From: DASXRU01 sp039933315
GTDB lineage: Bacteria; Acidobacteriota; Blastocatellia; Pyrinomonadales; Pyrinomonadaceae
NCBI GenBank assembly: GCA_039933315.1
Contig: JBDTOI010000103.1
Coordinates: 1 to 14,287, forward strand
Length of the DNA: 14,287 bases
Direction: 5' to 3'
In this document: positions 7,474 through 14,254 of the stretch, piece after piece
Layout: every line of letters begins with the position of its first letter
How positions within the stretch are numbered: the stretch's first letter is position 1
Position numbers and translations under genes: made by a program
Notes under the pieces: generated by a model
Seen by the model: the letters and a program-made list of their open reading frames with translations, nothing else
Told to the model about the DNA's origin: nothing
The model's database searches: none

Positions 7474-7863
7474 TTGGAGGGTTTACCTACACTGAGCATC
7501 CCTCCTGTCATTATCGCGGCTCTGGCAGCGAGCTTCCTCATCATCTGCGGGCTGTGGCAGAGGCCGATTACCACCAACGGCAAGTACTCTCTCATACTGT
7601 CAGCCGTCAATGCTCTGTCCTGGTTTATCGTATTGCCCCTCGAGACCAGCGGACACCCACCGCCTTTCCTGATAGTCGGATACGGGCTTTGGTTGATCAA
7701 TGTGCCGCTTTTGATCGCCAATGCCACCATTCTCTGGATAACGCGAAAGAGTAATGAGGAAAGACGAGCCTACCTTATTGTTGCCTCGACATATGTTGTC
7801 TTGAATCTCTTGATCCTGTGCGTCTTACCCCTGTTCCTCTTGTTATGGTCTGCCAGCGATTAG
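7474..7863 (+). CDS. Small four-helix membrane protein, unknown function
   Basis: About 124-130 residues with four strongly hydrophobic segments: IPPVIIAALAASFLIICGLW near the N-terminus, SLILSAVNALSWFIVLPL, LIVGYGLWLINVPLLIANA, and YLIVASTYVVLNLLILCVLPL. Short charged loops (RKSNEERRA) lie between helices three and four. I do not recognise the family. The start is uncertain: there is no ATG or GTG before the first helix. TTG 7474 is the only common start codon but overlaps the GGAGGG at 7476-7481, which would instead suit CTG 7492, 10 bases downstream. The frame is continuous with the preceding TlpA-like gene, separated only by its TAG stop at 7438-7440. Position suggests a link to the redox operon, not proven. 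Confidence 0.68.
   Translation: MEGLPTLSIPPVIIAALAASFLIICGLWQRPITTNGKYSLILSAVNALSWFIVLPLETSGHPPPFLIVGYGLWLINVPLLIANATILWITRKSNEERRAYLIVASTYVVLNLLILCVLPLFLLLWSASD
7476..7481 (+). promoter_or_regulatory. Ribosome-binding site pointing to a non-ATG start
   Basis: GGAGGG sits in the short gap after the CGNW gene. No ATG, GTG or TTG lies at a suitable distance in the downstream frame; CTG 7492 is 10 bases away. It suggests the membrane-protein gene is translated from a rare start codon. Confidence 0.5.
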
Positions 7864-7956
7864 GCCTACCTTGCCCGGCTCGGTAGGAGATTATTTGATC
7901 CCCCTGCTAAGATTGCGGGCTTTTCGGAATTTGAATCCTGGCCAGTCAAAAACCAG

Positions 7957-8919
7957 ATGAAACTTCGTGTGCTTTATCACGGCCATTGCTTTGACGGCGT
8001 CGCATCCGCGGCGACCTTCACACGCTTTTACAAAGAACGCATCCGCCCTGAGGCCGAGGTCGGGTACGCGGGCCTGCTGCACCGGCCGGGCAATCTCTTC
8101 GACGCCAACATGTTCGATGGTGACGAGAATGCCATCGTTGATTTCAAATATTCCACCTCAGATAAACTTACCTGGTGGTTCGATCATCATCAGTCAGCCT
8201 TCCTGACTCCAGAAGATGAAGCGCATTTTCGCGCCGACACCTCGGGCCAGAAATTTCTCGATGCCGAACGCAAGTCCTGCACGGAGTTTATTGCCGATGT
8301 GGCGAGTTCACAGTTTGGCTTCAACCCGGAACCGATCAAGACGCTGGTTGAATGGGCGCACGTGATCGACGGCGCGCTCTATGACTCGCCGGCGCAGTGC
8401 GTGGAACTGAAAGAGCCGGCCTTGCAGTTGATGCAGGTCATTGAAGCCGATCCTGATGACAATTTCATCGAACAAATCATACGGGAACTAACCGTGCGTT
8501 CGCTTGATGAAGTGGCTACTAGTGCAGAGGTGCAGCGCCGCTTCCAGCCCATCCTGAAAAAGCATCACGAAACTCTAGCCGCCATCAAGCGCAAAGCTGC
8601 GTACGCTGACGGGGTGGTGCAATTCGATCTGGTCGATGAAGGCTACGAAGGCTTCAACAAGTTCATCCCCTACTACCTTTACCCCGCAGCCACCTATACC
8701 GTGGCCCTGACACGTGGATCGCAGCGCACCAAGATCTCCGTCGGTTCGAACCCGTGGAGTCCGCGCCCGCGGACGCACAACATCGCAACTATCTGCGAGC
8801 GTTACGGCGGCGGCGGGCATGCCGTGGTGGGGGCGGTTTCCTTTGGCCCGGAAGAAGTTGAACGAGGCCGCGCCGCCATGCGCGAGATCGTGGCCGAGCT
8901 ATCTGCGCCAGCACAGTAA
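7957..8919 (+). CDS. DHH/DHHA1-family phosphoesterase
   Basis: A cytoplasmic metal-dependent phosphoesterase of the DHH superfamily, which includes nanoRNases, c-di-AMP and pAp phosphatases and exopolyphosphatases. The 320 residues show the N-terminal motif YHGHCFDGVASA (H8, H10, D13), D62 in AIVDFKY, the name-giving D76-H77-H78 in WWFDHHQSA, and the C-terminal DHHA1 substrate motif YGGGGHAVVGA (G284 to H288). All expected metal ligands seem present. The form of the first motif (FDGxxSA in place of PDxDxxGS) resembles the NrnB/YngD-like group annotated as predicted phosphohydrolases, rather than NrnA or RecJ. The exact substrate cannot be read from sequence. ATG 7957 is the first codon of the conserved strand KLRVLYHGH, so the start is sound despite a weak ribosome-binding site. 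Confidence 0.88.
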   Translation: MKLRVLYHGHCFDGVASAATFTRFYKERIRPEAEVGYAGLLHRPGNLFDANMFDGDENAIVDFKYSTSDKLTWWFDHHQSAFLTPEDEAHFRADTSGQKFLDAERKSCTEFIADVASSQFGFNPEPIKTLVEWAHVIDGALYDSPAQCVELKEPALQLMQVIEADPDDNFIEQIIRELTVRSLDEVATSAEVQRRFQPILKKHHETLAAIKRKAAYADGVVQFDLVDEGYEGFNKFIPYYLYPAATYTVALTRGSQRTKISVGSNPWSPRPRTHNIATICERYGGGGHAVVGAVSFGPEEVERGRAAMREIVAELSAPAQ

Positions 8920-8930
8920 CCCCCACACAT

Positions 8931-9083
8931 TTTTTAGCCGCAGATTAACGCGGATAGACGCGGATAGACGCGGATCAGAACAAACGATATTAAGGCTGTA
9001 TAGATTCGCTTTTGCTCGCAGCTAGGCGCCGCTAGACTTTCTTCCCATATCCGCGTTTATCCGCGTTCATCTGCGGCTAAAAA
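8931..9083. repeat. Inverted repeat with tandem ACGCGGATAG units
   Basis: Arms 8931-8966 and 9048-9083 match as reverse complements at 34 of 36 positions, both beginning from the outer end with TTTTTAGCCGCAGAT. The left arm runs into a short tandem array of ACGCGGATAG (8948-8957, 8958-8967, partial 8968-8975), while the right arm has one unit fewer. Similar GCGGATAAACGCGGAT intergenic repeats are familiar from many environmental genomes. It fills most of the gap between the DHH gene and the lipoprotein gene and could fold into a long cruciform or RNA hairpin. The 81-base spacer holds nothing I recognise. Confidence 0.88.
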
Positions 9084-9180
9084 TCGTCTTGACCACCAGG
9101 CTATTTCCAGCCGTCCGCTTTCGGCGGGAACATTAAGGCATTAGTTGGCGTCTAAGACCACAACGGCGTTTTTCTATCCT

Positions 9181-10032
9181 ATGCGAGTTCTGTCGTTCTT
9201 TCTTTTGTGCTTGATGGGCGTGGGCCTGGTGGCGTGTTCGACAAGCGGCGGGACTGCAACGCGCGTAGTGAATCAGCCCCGGAGCACCAACGACTCTCCG
9301 CCGGCTGCGCGAAATTCATTTCCCGTGATTCATGTCTTTGTGGCGCTGTGCGACAACGTGAACCAGGGCATCGTGCCGGTGTCAGCCTCGCTCGGCAATG
9401 GCGACAATCCGGCCACGAACCTTTACTGGGGTGCAGCCTTTGGCGTCAAAACGTTTCTCAACAAGAGCAAAGACTGGGAACTCGTTTCCGTGGGGCAAAA
9501 CCCTCAGCCGGCGATCATGGAGAGGGTTGTCTTCAGACACAAAACAAGAGACGTGATCCTGGTAGCTGACGCCTATCGTGGAAAAGAGATCAAACAGGCC
9601 ACCACGGACTTCCTGGCAGCTGCTTCAGGTAAGCCCGGGGAGGAGATCAAGTTTACGAGACAGGCAAAGACGTTCAATCTGAATCTCGCGGGCAGCGCCG
9701 ATCTGATTGCATATATTGGCCACGACGGTTTGATGGACTTCACTTTGAGCGCGACGCCGGAAAAGCGCGATGACCGTGGACGCAAAACAATCATCCTGGC
9801 CTGTGCCAGCAAACAGTATTTCGCCAAGGTGCTCAGGAAGACGGGCGCCTCGCCTTTGCTCTGGACCACGAACCTGATGGCTCCGGAAGCCTATGTGTTG
9901 TCCGCGGCCGTTGATGGCTGGATGAAGCAGGAGAGTGACGAGCAAATCCGCCTGCGCGCGGCCCAGGCCTACCATCGATATCAGAACTGCGGCCTGAAAG
10001 CAGCCAGTGCGCTCTTTGCCACCGGGTGGTAA
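9181..10032 (+). CDS. Lipoprotein of uncharacterised family with caspase-like His/Cys pattern
   Basis: Start at ATG 9181 gives a lipoprotein signal: MRVLSFFLLCLMGVGLVAC with lipobox LVAC and lipidated C19. An upstream in-frame TTG at 9145 would add 12 residues before the signal and is unlikely. The mature part opens with VIHVFVALCDNVNQGIVP and NLYWGAAFGVKTF, wording I associate with a conserved hypothetical family in Bacteroidota and Acidobacteriota, function unknown. Two blocks look catalytic: a hydrophobic strand then G-H181-D-G in IAYIGHDGLMDF, and 27 residues on a hydrophobic strand then A207-C208 in TIILACASKQYF. That order (His near Gly, then Ala-Cys after a strand) is the layout of clan CD cysteine peptidases such as caspases and gingipains. 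Peptidase activity is inference. The next gene's ATG lies 34 bases after the stop. Confidence 0.8.
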   Translation: MRVLSFFLLCLMGVGLVACSTSGGTATRVVNQPRSTNDSPPAARNSFPVIHVFVALCDNVNQGIVPVSASLGNGDNPATNLYWGAAFGVKTFLNKSKDWELVSVGQNPQPAIMERVVFRHKTRDVILVADAYRGKEIKQATTDFLAAASGKPGEEIKFTRQAKTFNLNLAGSADLIAYIGHDGLMDFTLSATPEKRDDRGRKTIILACASKQYFAKVLRKTGASPLLWTTNLMAPEAYVLSAAVDGWMKQESDEQIRLRAAQAYHRYQNCGLKAASALFATGW

Positions 10033-10066
10033 CCAACCTGTTCTCCCGCCGGTCGCATCCTTTCTC

Positions 10067-11089
10067 ATGAGCAGCTCAACCGAAGCCCAATGGCAGTCAC
10101 AGTCTGAGCGTCGGACACGTATCATCAGACTCATGCTGATAACGCTGCTTGGCCTTGCGGTTTTGCTGATGGCTTTGTGGTTCTGGGTGACTCAGCCGCT
10201 CTTCGTTCAACCGAATGTTATTGCCAGAGTCTCAGTGGATCCTGCGCAGCTTGAGGCTCACGTGCGCATGTTGGCTGAACAATTGAGTCCGCGGGACGAG
10301 GGCCATCCCGAGAATCTGGAGAGCGTAGCCTCGTACCTGAAGCAGGAGTTTGCTGCCGCTAAAGCGGTTGTTTCCGAACAAGCTTTTCAAGTTCAGGGCA
10401 AAACCTATCGCAATGTAATCGCTCGATTCGGACCCGATACCGGTGAGCGAATTATCGTCGGTGCGCACTACGACACTGCCGGACCGTTTCCGGGAGCGGA
10501 TGATAATGCCAGCGGCGTGGCCGGGCTGATCGAGTTAGCTCGACTACTGGGCCAGGTTTCCCCGGCCGTTCAGGTTGAACTGGTAGCATTCACATTAGAG
10601 GAGCCGCCTTACTTTCGTACCCGGCAAATGGGCAGCGCCATCCATGCTGCCTCTTTAATGAGACGAGGAGTTCGAGTACGCGCCATGCTAGCGCTGGAGA
10701 TGATTGGCTGCTTCAGTGATGCACCTGGTAGTCAAAGGCTACCGGCATCTTTTCTGGCAGCGTTCTATCCTTCCCGCGGGAACTTCATTGGCGTAGTGGG
10801 AACGTTTGGCGAGGGATTGCTTGTGCGTCGCGTAAAAGCGGCCATGCGCGAAGCGTCAGTGCTCCCGGTCTACTCGATCAGTGCCCCAGGCTTTATTCCG
10901 GGGGTAGACTTTTCCGATCATCTCAATTACCAGCAAGCCGGCTACGCTGCGGTGATGATCACGGACACGGCGTTTTACCGTAATCCAAACTACCACGCTG
11001 CCTCTGATAGGCCGGAAACGCTTGATTACCAGAGAATGGCCCTGGTGGTTGAAGGCGTCTATGCTGCCGTTCTCGACCTGACCAGGTGA
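10067..11089 (+). CDS. Membrane-anchored M28-family metallopeptidase (aminopeptidase-like)
   Basis: A zinc exopeptidase of the M28 family, probably facing the periplasm. Starting from ATG 10067 the protein has 340 residues; a GTG at 10007 would overlap the lipoprotein gene and adds nothing conserved. Residues about 22-48 form one membrane helix (LMLITLLGLAVLLMALWFW), so it is likely an anchored protein. The two-zinc site is complete: H134-x-D136 in GAHYDT, bridging D146 in GADDNASGV, catalytic E178 and ligand E179 in FTLEEPP, E211 in LALEMIGCF, and H310 in NYHAASDRPETL. E211 replaces the aspartate common in the DMIG version but can also bind zinc. The substrate is not predictable; family members remove N-terminal residues from peptides. 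No evident ribosome-binding site precedes the start. Confidence 0.92.
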   Translation: MSSSTEAQWQSQSERRTRIIRLMLITLLGLAVLLMALWFWVTQPLFVQPNVIARVSVDPAQLEAHVRMLAEQLSPRDEGHPENLESVASYLKQEFAAAKAVVSEQAFQVQGKTYRNVIARFGPDTGERIIVGAHYDTAGPFPGADDNASGVAGLIELARLLGQVSPAVQVELVAFTLEEPPYFRTRQMGSAIHAASLMRRGVRVRAMLALEMIGCFSDAPGSQRLPASFLAAFYPSRGNFIGVVGTFGEGLLVRRVKAAMREASVLPVYSISAPGFIPGVDFSDHLNYQQAGYAAVMITDTAFYRNPNYHAASDRPETLDYQRMALVVEGVYAAVLDLTR

Positions 11090-11180
11090 ATTAGTCCAAC
11101 CCGGCCCCTCTTCATTCCCTAATCTCCAGGTGATGTCTTGACCTTGGCGTCTAACAGAAACTGTTTTGTGAGTTGAGGTT

Positions 11181-11222
11181 TCACGCAAAGACGCGAAGAA
11201 GGGAAAGACTAAGGCGCAAAGG
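11181..11222. repeat. Fragment of a dispersed CACGCAAAGACGC-type repeat
   Basis: CACGCAAAGACGCGAAG followed by a second AAGGCGCAAAGG at 11211-11222 resembles a widely scattered intergenic repeat built from GCAAAG units. No mirrored arm is visible in the 256-base gap. Otherwise the gap between the peptidase and hicB has only a short AACAG-AAA-CTGTT stem at 11153-11165, with no convincing terminator, and I cannot place a hicBA promoter with confidence. Confidence 0.4.
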
Positions 11223-11330
11223 AAGCGAACGAGGATGGTTGCGCTGGATTGTTTCTGTGTCATAGCTGGAACACACGAAGAGTTCCTGAGGGTGGGCTGT
11301 GCCGCTGATTTGGTGTAGATTACCTTATCC

Positions 11331-11338
11331 AAAAGGAG
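11331..11338 (+). promoter_or_regulatory. Ribosome-binding site of hicB
   Basis: AAAAGGAG is 7 bases before ATG 11346 and sets the antitoxin start. It is strong, whereas hicA has none apart from translational coupling, which would favour more antitoxin than toxin. Confidence 0.8.
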
Positions 11339-11345
11339 ACATCGT

Positions 11346-11561
11346 ATGCATAACGAATTTACATCCGTAATTGAGAAAGACGAAGAATGGTTCATTGGTT
11401 ATTGTCCTGAAATACCCGGGGCAAATGGGCAGGGTCGAACCGTTGAGGAATGTCGAGCTAATCTTTCGGAAGCCATTGCCCTGATTCTGGAAGATAGACG
11501 TGAAGATGGTCTGCGTGGGGTGCCCCAGGAAGCCATTCGGGAAACGGTTGTCGTGCAATGA
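11346..11561 (+). CDS. hicB: HicB-family antitoxin, short form
   Basis: A 71-residue antitoxin that would bind and neutralise the HicA mRNA interferase encoded next. It shows the HicB partial RNase-H-like fold: an opening strand (FTSVIEKDEEWFIGYCPEIPG), the typical QGRTVEECRANLSEAI helix, then LILEDRREDG. It stops after this domain, with no C-terminal helix-turn-helix or ribbon-helix-helix, so it is the short form and autoregulation through DNA binding is not evident. Its stop overlaps the start of hicA as ATGA (11558-11561), the arrangement of a co-translated pair, in antitoxin-first order. The strong ribosome-binding site at 11331-11338 supports the start. Confidence 0.93.
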   Translation: MHNEFTSVIEKDEEWFIGYCPEIPGANGQGRTVEECRANLSEAIALILEDRREDGLRGVPQEAIRETVVVQ

Positions 11562-11743
11562 AGCGTCGCTCGTTGTTGCGGCATCTGCGTAAATACGGCT
11601 GCTATCTAAAGCGGGAAGGGCGTGAACATTCTCTGTGGTTGAATCCAAAAACGGGAGCAGTCGAAGCGGTACCACGCCACACAGAAGTATCAAATCAGCT
11701 TGCCAAAAAGATCTGCCGTAATCTCTCGGTTCCAGAAGTCTAA
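11558..11743 (+). CDS. hicA: HicA-family mRNA interferase toxin
   Basis: A 61-residue toxin of the HicA family with a double-stranded-RNA-binding-like fold that cleaves mRNA when free of HicB. The sequence follows the family closely: KRRSLLRHLRKYGCYLKREGREHSLWLNP, with the catalytic histidine H24 in GREHSLW, then AVPRHTEV (H41) and the closing helix LAKKICRNLSV. Length is normal and no key residue is missing, so the toxin looks intact. It overlaps hicB by 4 bases and shows no ribosome-binding site of its own beyond the end of hicB, consistent with translational coupling. The gene is followed 32 bases later by the molybdenum hydroxylase subunit. Confidence 0.93.
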   Translation: MKRRSLLRHLRKYGCYLKREGREHSLWLNPKTGAVEAVPRHTEVSNQLAKKICRNLSVPEV

Positions 11744-11775
11744 TTTGTAGATACTTTTACCCAACCGTCACAAGA

Positions 11776-13998
11776 ATGGAAAAGCGGTCCATCGGCAAAT
11801 CCGTCCCCCGCAAGGAAGGCCGTAGAAAAGTTACGGGTCAGGCCTTGTATGTTGATGATCTGCACTTTCCCGATCTCATGTATGGCGTGACGGTTCGCAG
11901 TCAGGTCGCCCGCGGTCGCATCAAAAGCATCTCGTTCGAAGGAAACCTGCCATGGGGTGAATTCACGATCGTCACGGCGAAGGACATTCCGGGGGAAAAC
12001 TATGTTGCCTTAATTCTGAACGATCAGCCCTATCTTGCCGACGAGGTCGTCAACCATCCGGAAGAGGCAATCGTTCTGCTGGGCCATCCCGATCGTTACC
12101 TGCTGGAAGAAGCCCGCCGCAACGTGCGCATTGAAATTGAGGAGTTGCCCCCCGTCTTTTCCCTGGAAGATTCGCTGGCGAAAAAGGAGATCATCTGGGG
12201 CGAAGATAACGTCTTCAAAAAATACCTGGTGGATAAAGGCAATGTCGATGAAGTCTGGTCGCAAGCCGATCTAATTGTTGAGGGCGAATACTACACCGGC
12301 GCGCAGGAGCAGCTATACATCGAGAACAACGGCGCTATCGCCATCGCCAACGCGAAAGATGGGGTGACGGTTTGGGGTTCCATGCAGTGTCCCTACTATA
12401 TCCACAAGGCGCTTTTGAAACTCTTCAATTTGCCGGAAGACAAAATTCGTGTGATTCAAACTGAGACCGGCGGCGGCTTTGGCGGCAAAGAAGAGTACCC
12501 ATCTTTGATCGCCGGCCACGCCGCTCTGCTTTCCTGGAAATCAGGGAAGCCGATAAAGATCATCTATGACCGCGCCGAAGACATGGCCGCCACGACCAAA
12601 CGGCATCCCTCGCGCACCCGTCACAAAACGGCTGTAACGAAAGAGGGAAAACTCCTGGCCATGGAAATCGATTTCGTGGTCGATGGCGGGGCCTACTGCA
12701 CTCTGTCCCCGGTGGTGCTGTCGCGCGGCACGATTCACGCGGCGGGCCCGTACAATTGTCCCAACGTCCGCATTCTCAGCCGAGCCGTCGCCACCAACAT
12801 GCCGCCGCATGGTGCGTTTAGAGGCTTTGGGGCGCCGCAGAGCATCTTTGCGCTGGAACGGCAGCTGGACAAGGTAGCGAAGGCGTTGGGCTTAACTGAG
12901 AACGAGTTTCGCCGGCGCAACTTCATCCATCAGGGAGAGATGACCGCCACCAGCCAGATCATTCATGAAAAAGTCGATATGGATGGTTTGCTGGACCACG
13001 CCTTCGGGCTGAGCGACTATCACGGCAAACGAGAGCGCTTCGCGCGCGAGAACCCATCGTCGCGGATCAAAAAAGGTATTGGCTTCGCTTCGTTCATGCA
13101 CGGCGCCGGCTTTACTGGCTCGGGAGAGGTTTACCTGCAATCAGTAGTGGGCGCCGAAGCAACGGCGGAAGGACGCGTGCGCATTCTGGCGGCGAGCACT
13201 GAGATTGGACAGGGAACAAATACAATCTTTTCGCAAATCGCAGCGGAAGCCTTGAAGATCGACTACGATCTGATCGAGGTCATCCAACCGGACACCAGCA
13301 ACGTTCCCAACAGCGGACCCACCGTGGCTTCGCGCACGACCATGATTGTCGGTAAGCTGGTTGAGTCGGCCGTGCTCGGCCTGAAACAGACGCTGGTTGC
13401 CGGCGGCTTCTTAAAAGAGAACTACACCCAGGCAGAATTTCAAAAAGCCTGTGCGAACTACATCGAGAAGTTTGGCCCGCTGAAGTCGTCGAGCAAGTAC
13501 CAGCCGCCCCCGAACATTCACTGGGACGACGAAAAGTATCAGGGCGATGCGTACGGCGCTTTTGCCTGGGCAGTCTATGTGGCGGAAGTTAGCGTGGACC
13601 TGCTGACGTTCGAGGCGCACGTGGATGACTTTGTTGCGCTGCAGGAAGTCGGCAAAGTAATAAACCCTGTGCTCGCCGCCGGCCAGATCGAAGGCGGTGT
13701 GGCCCAGGCCATCGGTTACACGCTTTACGAAAACGTTGTCTGGCAGAACGGGCGCATGGCCAATGGCCAGATGACCAACTACATCATGCCGACCGCGGCC
13801 GACATCCCGCCGATTCGAGTGCACTTTGCGGAGAATCCCTACCCCTATGGCCCGGGCGGTGCGAAAGGCATTGGCGAGCTACCGATGGATGGCGGCGGAC
13901 CGGCAATTCTGAACGCGATCGAAAACGCAACCGGCGTTAGTTTCAATCACATTCCGCTGATGCCGGAGTCGTTGATGGAAGAACTGAACGACGCTTAA
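11776..13998 (+). CDS. Molybdopterin-binding subunit of a xanthine dehydrogenase-type hydroxylase
   Basis: The large catalytic subunit of a molybdenum hydroxylase, 740 residues, cytoplasmic. The N-terminal a/b hammerhead domain begins KVTGQALYVDDL; the cofactor-binding part has TGGGFGGKEEYPS (from 231), GAFRGFGAPQ (346-355), TEIGQGTNT and GGAKGIGELPM with the base catalyst E701. Placed beside the bovine xanthine oxidase sequence as I recall it, purine-site residues are kept: E239 for Glu802, R317 for Arg880 (the 32-residue spacing to the FRGF arginine is identical), F351 for Phe914, F446-T447 for Phe1009-Thr1010, and E701 for Glu1261. This favours a purine or similar heteroaromatic substrate over an aldehyde, as inference. 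The 2Fe-2S and FAD subunits it needs are not in the window. Ribosome-binding site weak. Confidence 0.92.
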   Translation: MEKRSIGKSVPRKEGRRKVTGQALYVDDLHFPDLMYGVTVRSQVARGRIKSISFEGNLPWGEFTIVTAKDIPGENYVALILNDQPYLADEVVNHPEEAIVLLGHPDRYLLEEARRNVRIEIEELPPVFSLEDSLAKKEIIWGEDNVFKKYLVDKGNVDEVWSQADLIVEGEYYTGAQEQLYIENNGAIAIANAKDGVTVWGSMQCPYYIHKALLKLFNLPEDKIRVIQTETGGGFGGKEEYPSLIAGHAALLSWKSGKPIKIIYDRAEDMAATTKRHPSRTRHKTAVTKEGKLLAMEIDFVVDGGAYCTLSPVVLSRGTIHAAGPYNCPNVRILSRAVATNMPPHGAFRGFGAPQSIFALERQLDKVAKALGLTENEFRRRNFIHQGEMTATSQIIHEKVDMDGLLDHAFGLSDYHGKRERFARENPSSRIKKGIGFASFMHGAGFTGSGEVYLQSVVGAEATAEGRVRILAASTEIGQGTNTIFSQIAAEALKIDYDLIEVIQPDTSNVPNSGPTVASRTTMIVGKLVESAVLGLKQTLVAGGFLKENYTQAEFQKACANYIEKFGPLKSSSKYQPPPNIHWDDEKYQGDAYGAFAWAVYVAEVSVDLLTFEAHVDDFVALQEVGKVINPVLAAGQIEGGVAQAIGYTLYENVVWQNGRMANGQMTNYIMPTAADIPPIRVHFAENPYPYGPGGAKGIGELPMDGGGPAILNAIENATGVSFNHIPLMPESLMEELNDA

Positions 13999-14032
13999 AC
14001 TTGAAAGGACGTCTGCGCCGGACACGCATGGC

Positions 14033-14254
14033 ATGAACTACCAGAGAATCATCACTATTGAGCCGGGCAAACGCGGTGGACGAACCAGCATTCGAAATAT
14101 GCGAATCGCAGTAGCAGACGTGCTGGGCTGGCTCGCCGCCGGGATGTCACCTGAAGAGATCCTTAGCGATTACCCGGAGCTCACCGAAGACGACATACGC
14201 GCATGTTTGGCCTATGCCGCTGACCGCGAACGGCGATTACTCACGAATGTTTGA
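14033..14254 (+). CDS. DUF433 protein, antitoxin-like
   Basis: A 73-residue protein matching the DUF433 family: ITIEPGKRGGRTSIRNMRIAV, then VLGWLAAGMSPEEILSDYPELTEDDIRACLAYAADRE. The second half is a small helix-turn-helix-like fold, and many DUF433 proteins are paired with a PIN-like DUF5615 or other toxin encoded immediately downstream. Here the stop TGA (14252-14254) shares a base with ATG 14254 (TGATG), which suggests a coupled partner, but the window ends 31 bases later. AAAGGA at 14004-14009 is too far (23 bases) to serve as a normal ribosome-binding site. Confidence 0.87.
   Translation: MNYQRIITIEPGKRGGRTSIRNMRIAVADVLGWLAAGMSPEEILSDYPELTEDDIRACLAYAADRERRLLTNV

Noticed and set aside
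7865..7887. CCTACC...GGTAGG hairpin after the four-helix membrane gene as a terminator
   Set aside because: Only 6 base pairs with an 11-base loop and no T-run behind it; too weak to call.
8948..8975. Short tandem ACGCGGATAG units as a CRISPR array
   Set aside because: Units are contiguous 10-mers with no spacers; they belong to the mirrored intergenic repeat.
9145..9180. TTG start for the lipoprotein
   Set aside because: Would place 12 extra residues before a standard lipoprotein signal that begins at ATG 9181.
10007..10066. Upstream GTG start for the M28 peptidase
   Set aside because: It overlaps the end of the lipoprotein gene and adds 20 residues of no conserved character before the membrane helix; ATG 10067 is more natural.
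9625..10134. Minus-strand frame opposite the lipoprotein gene
   Set aside because: Low-complexity shadow without recognisable domain; the plus-strand gene has a lipobox and conserved blocks.
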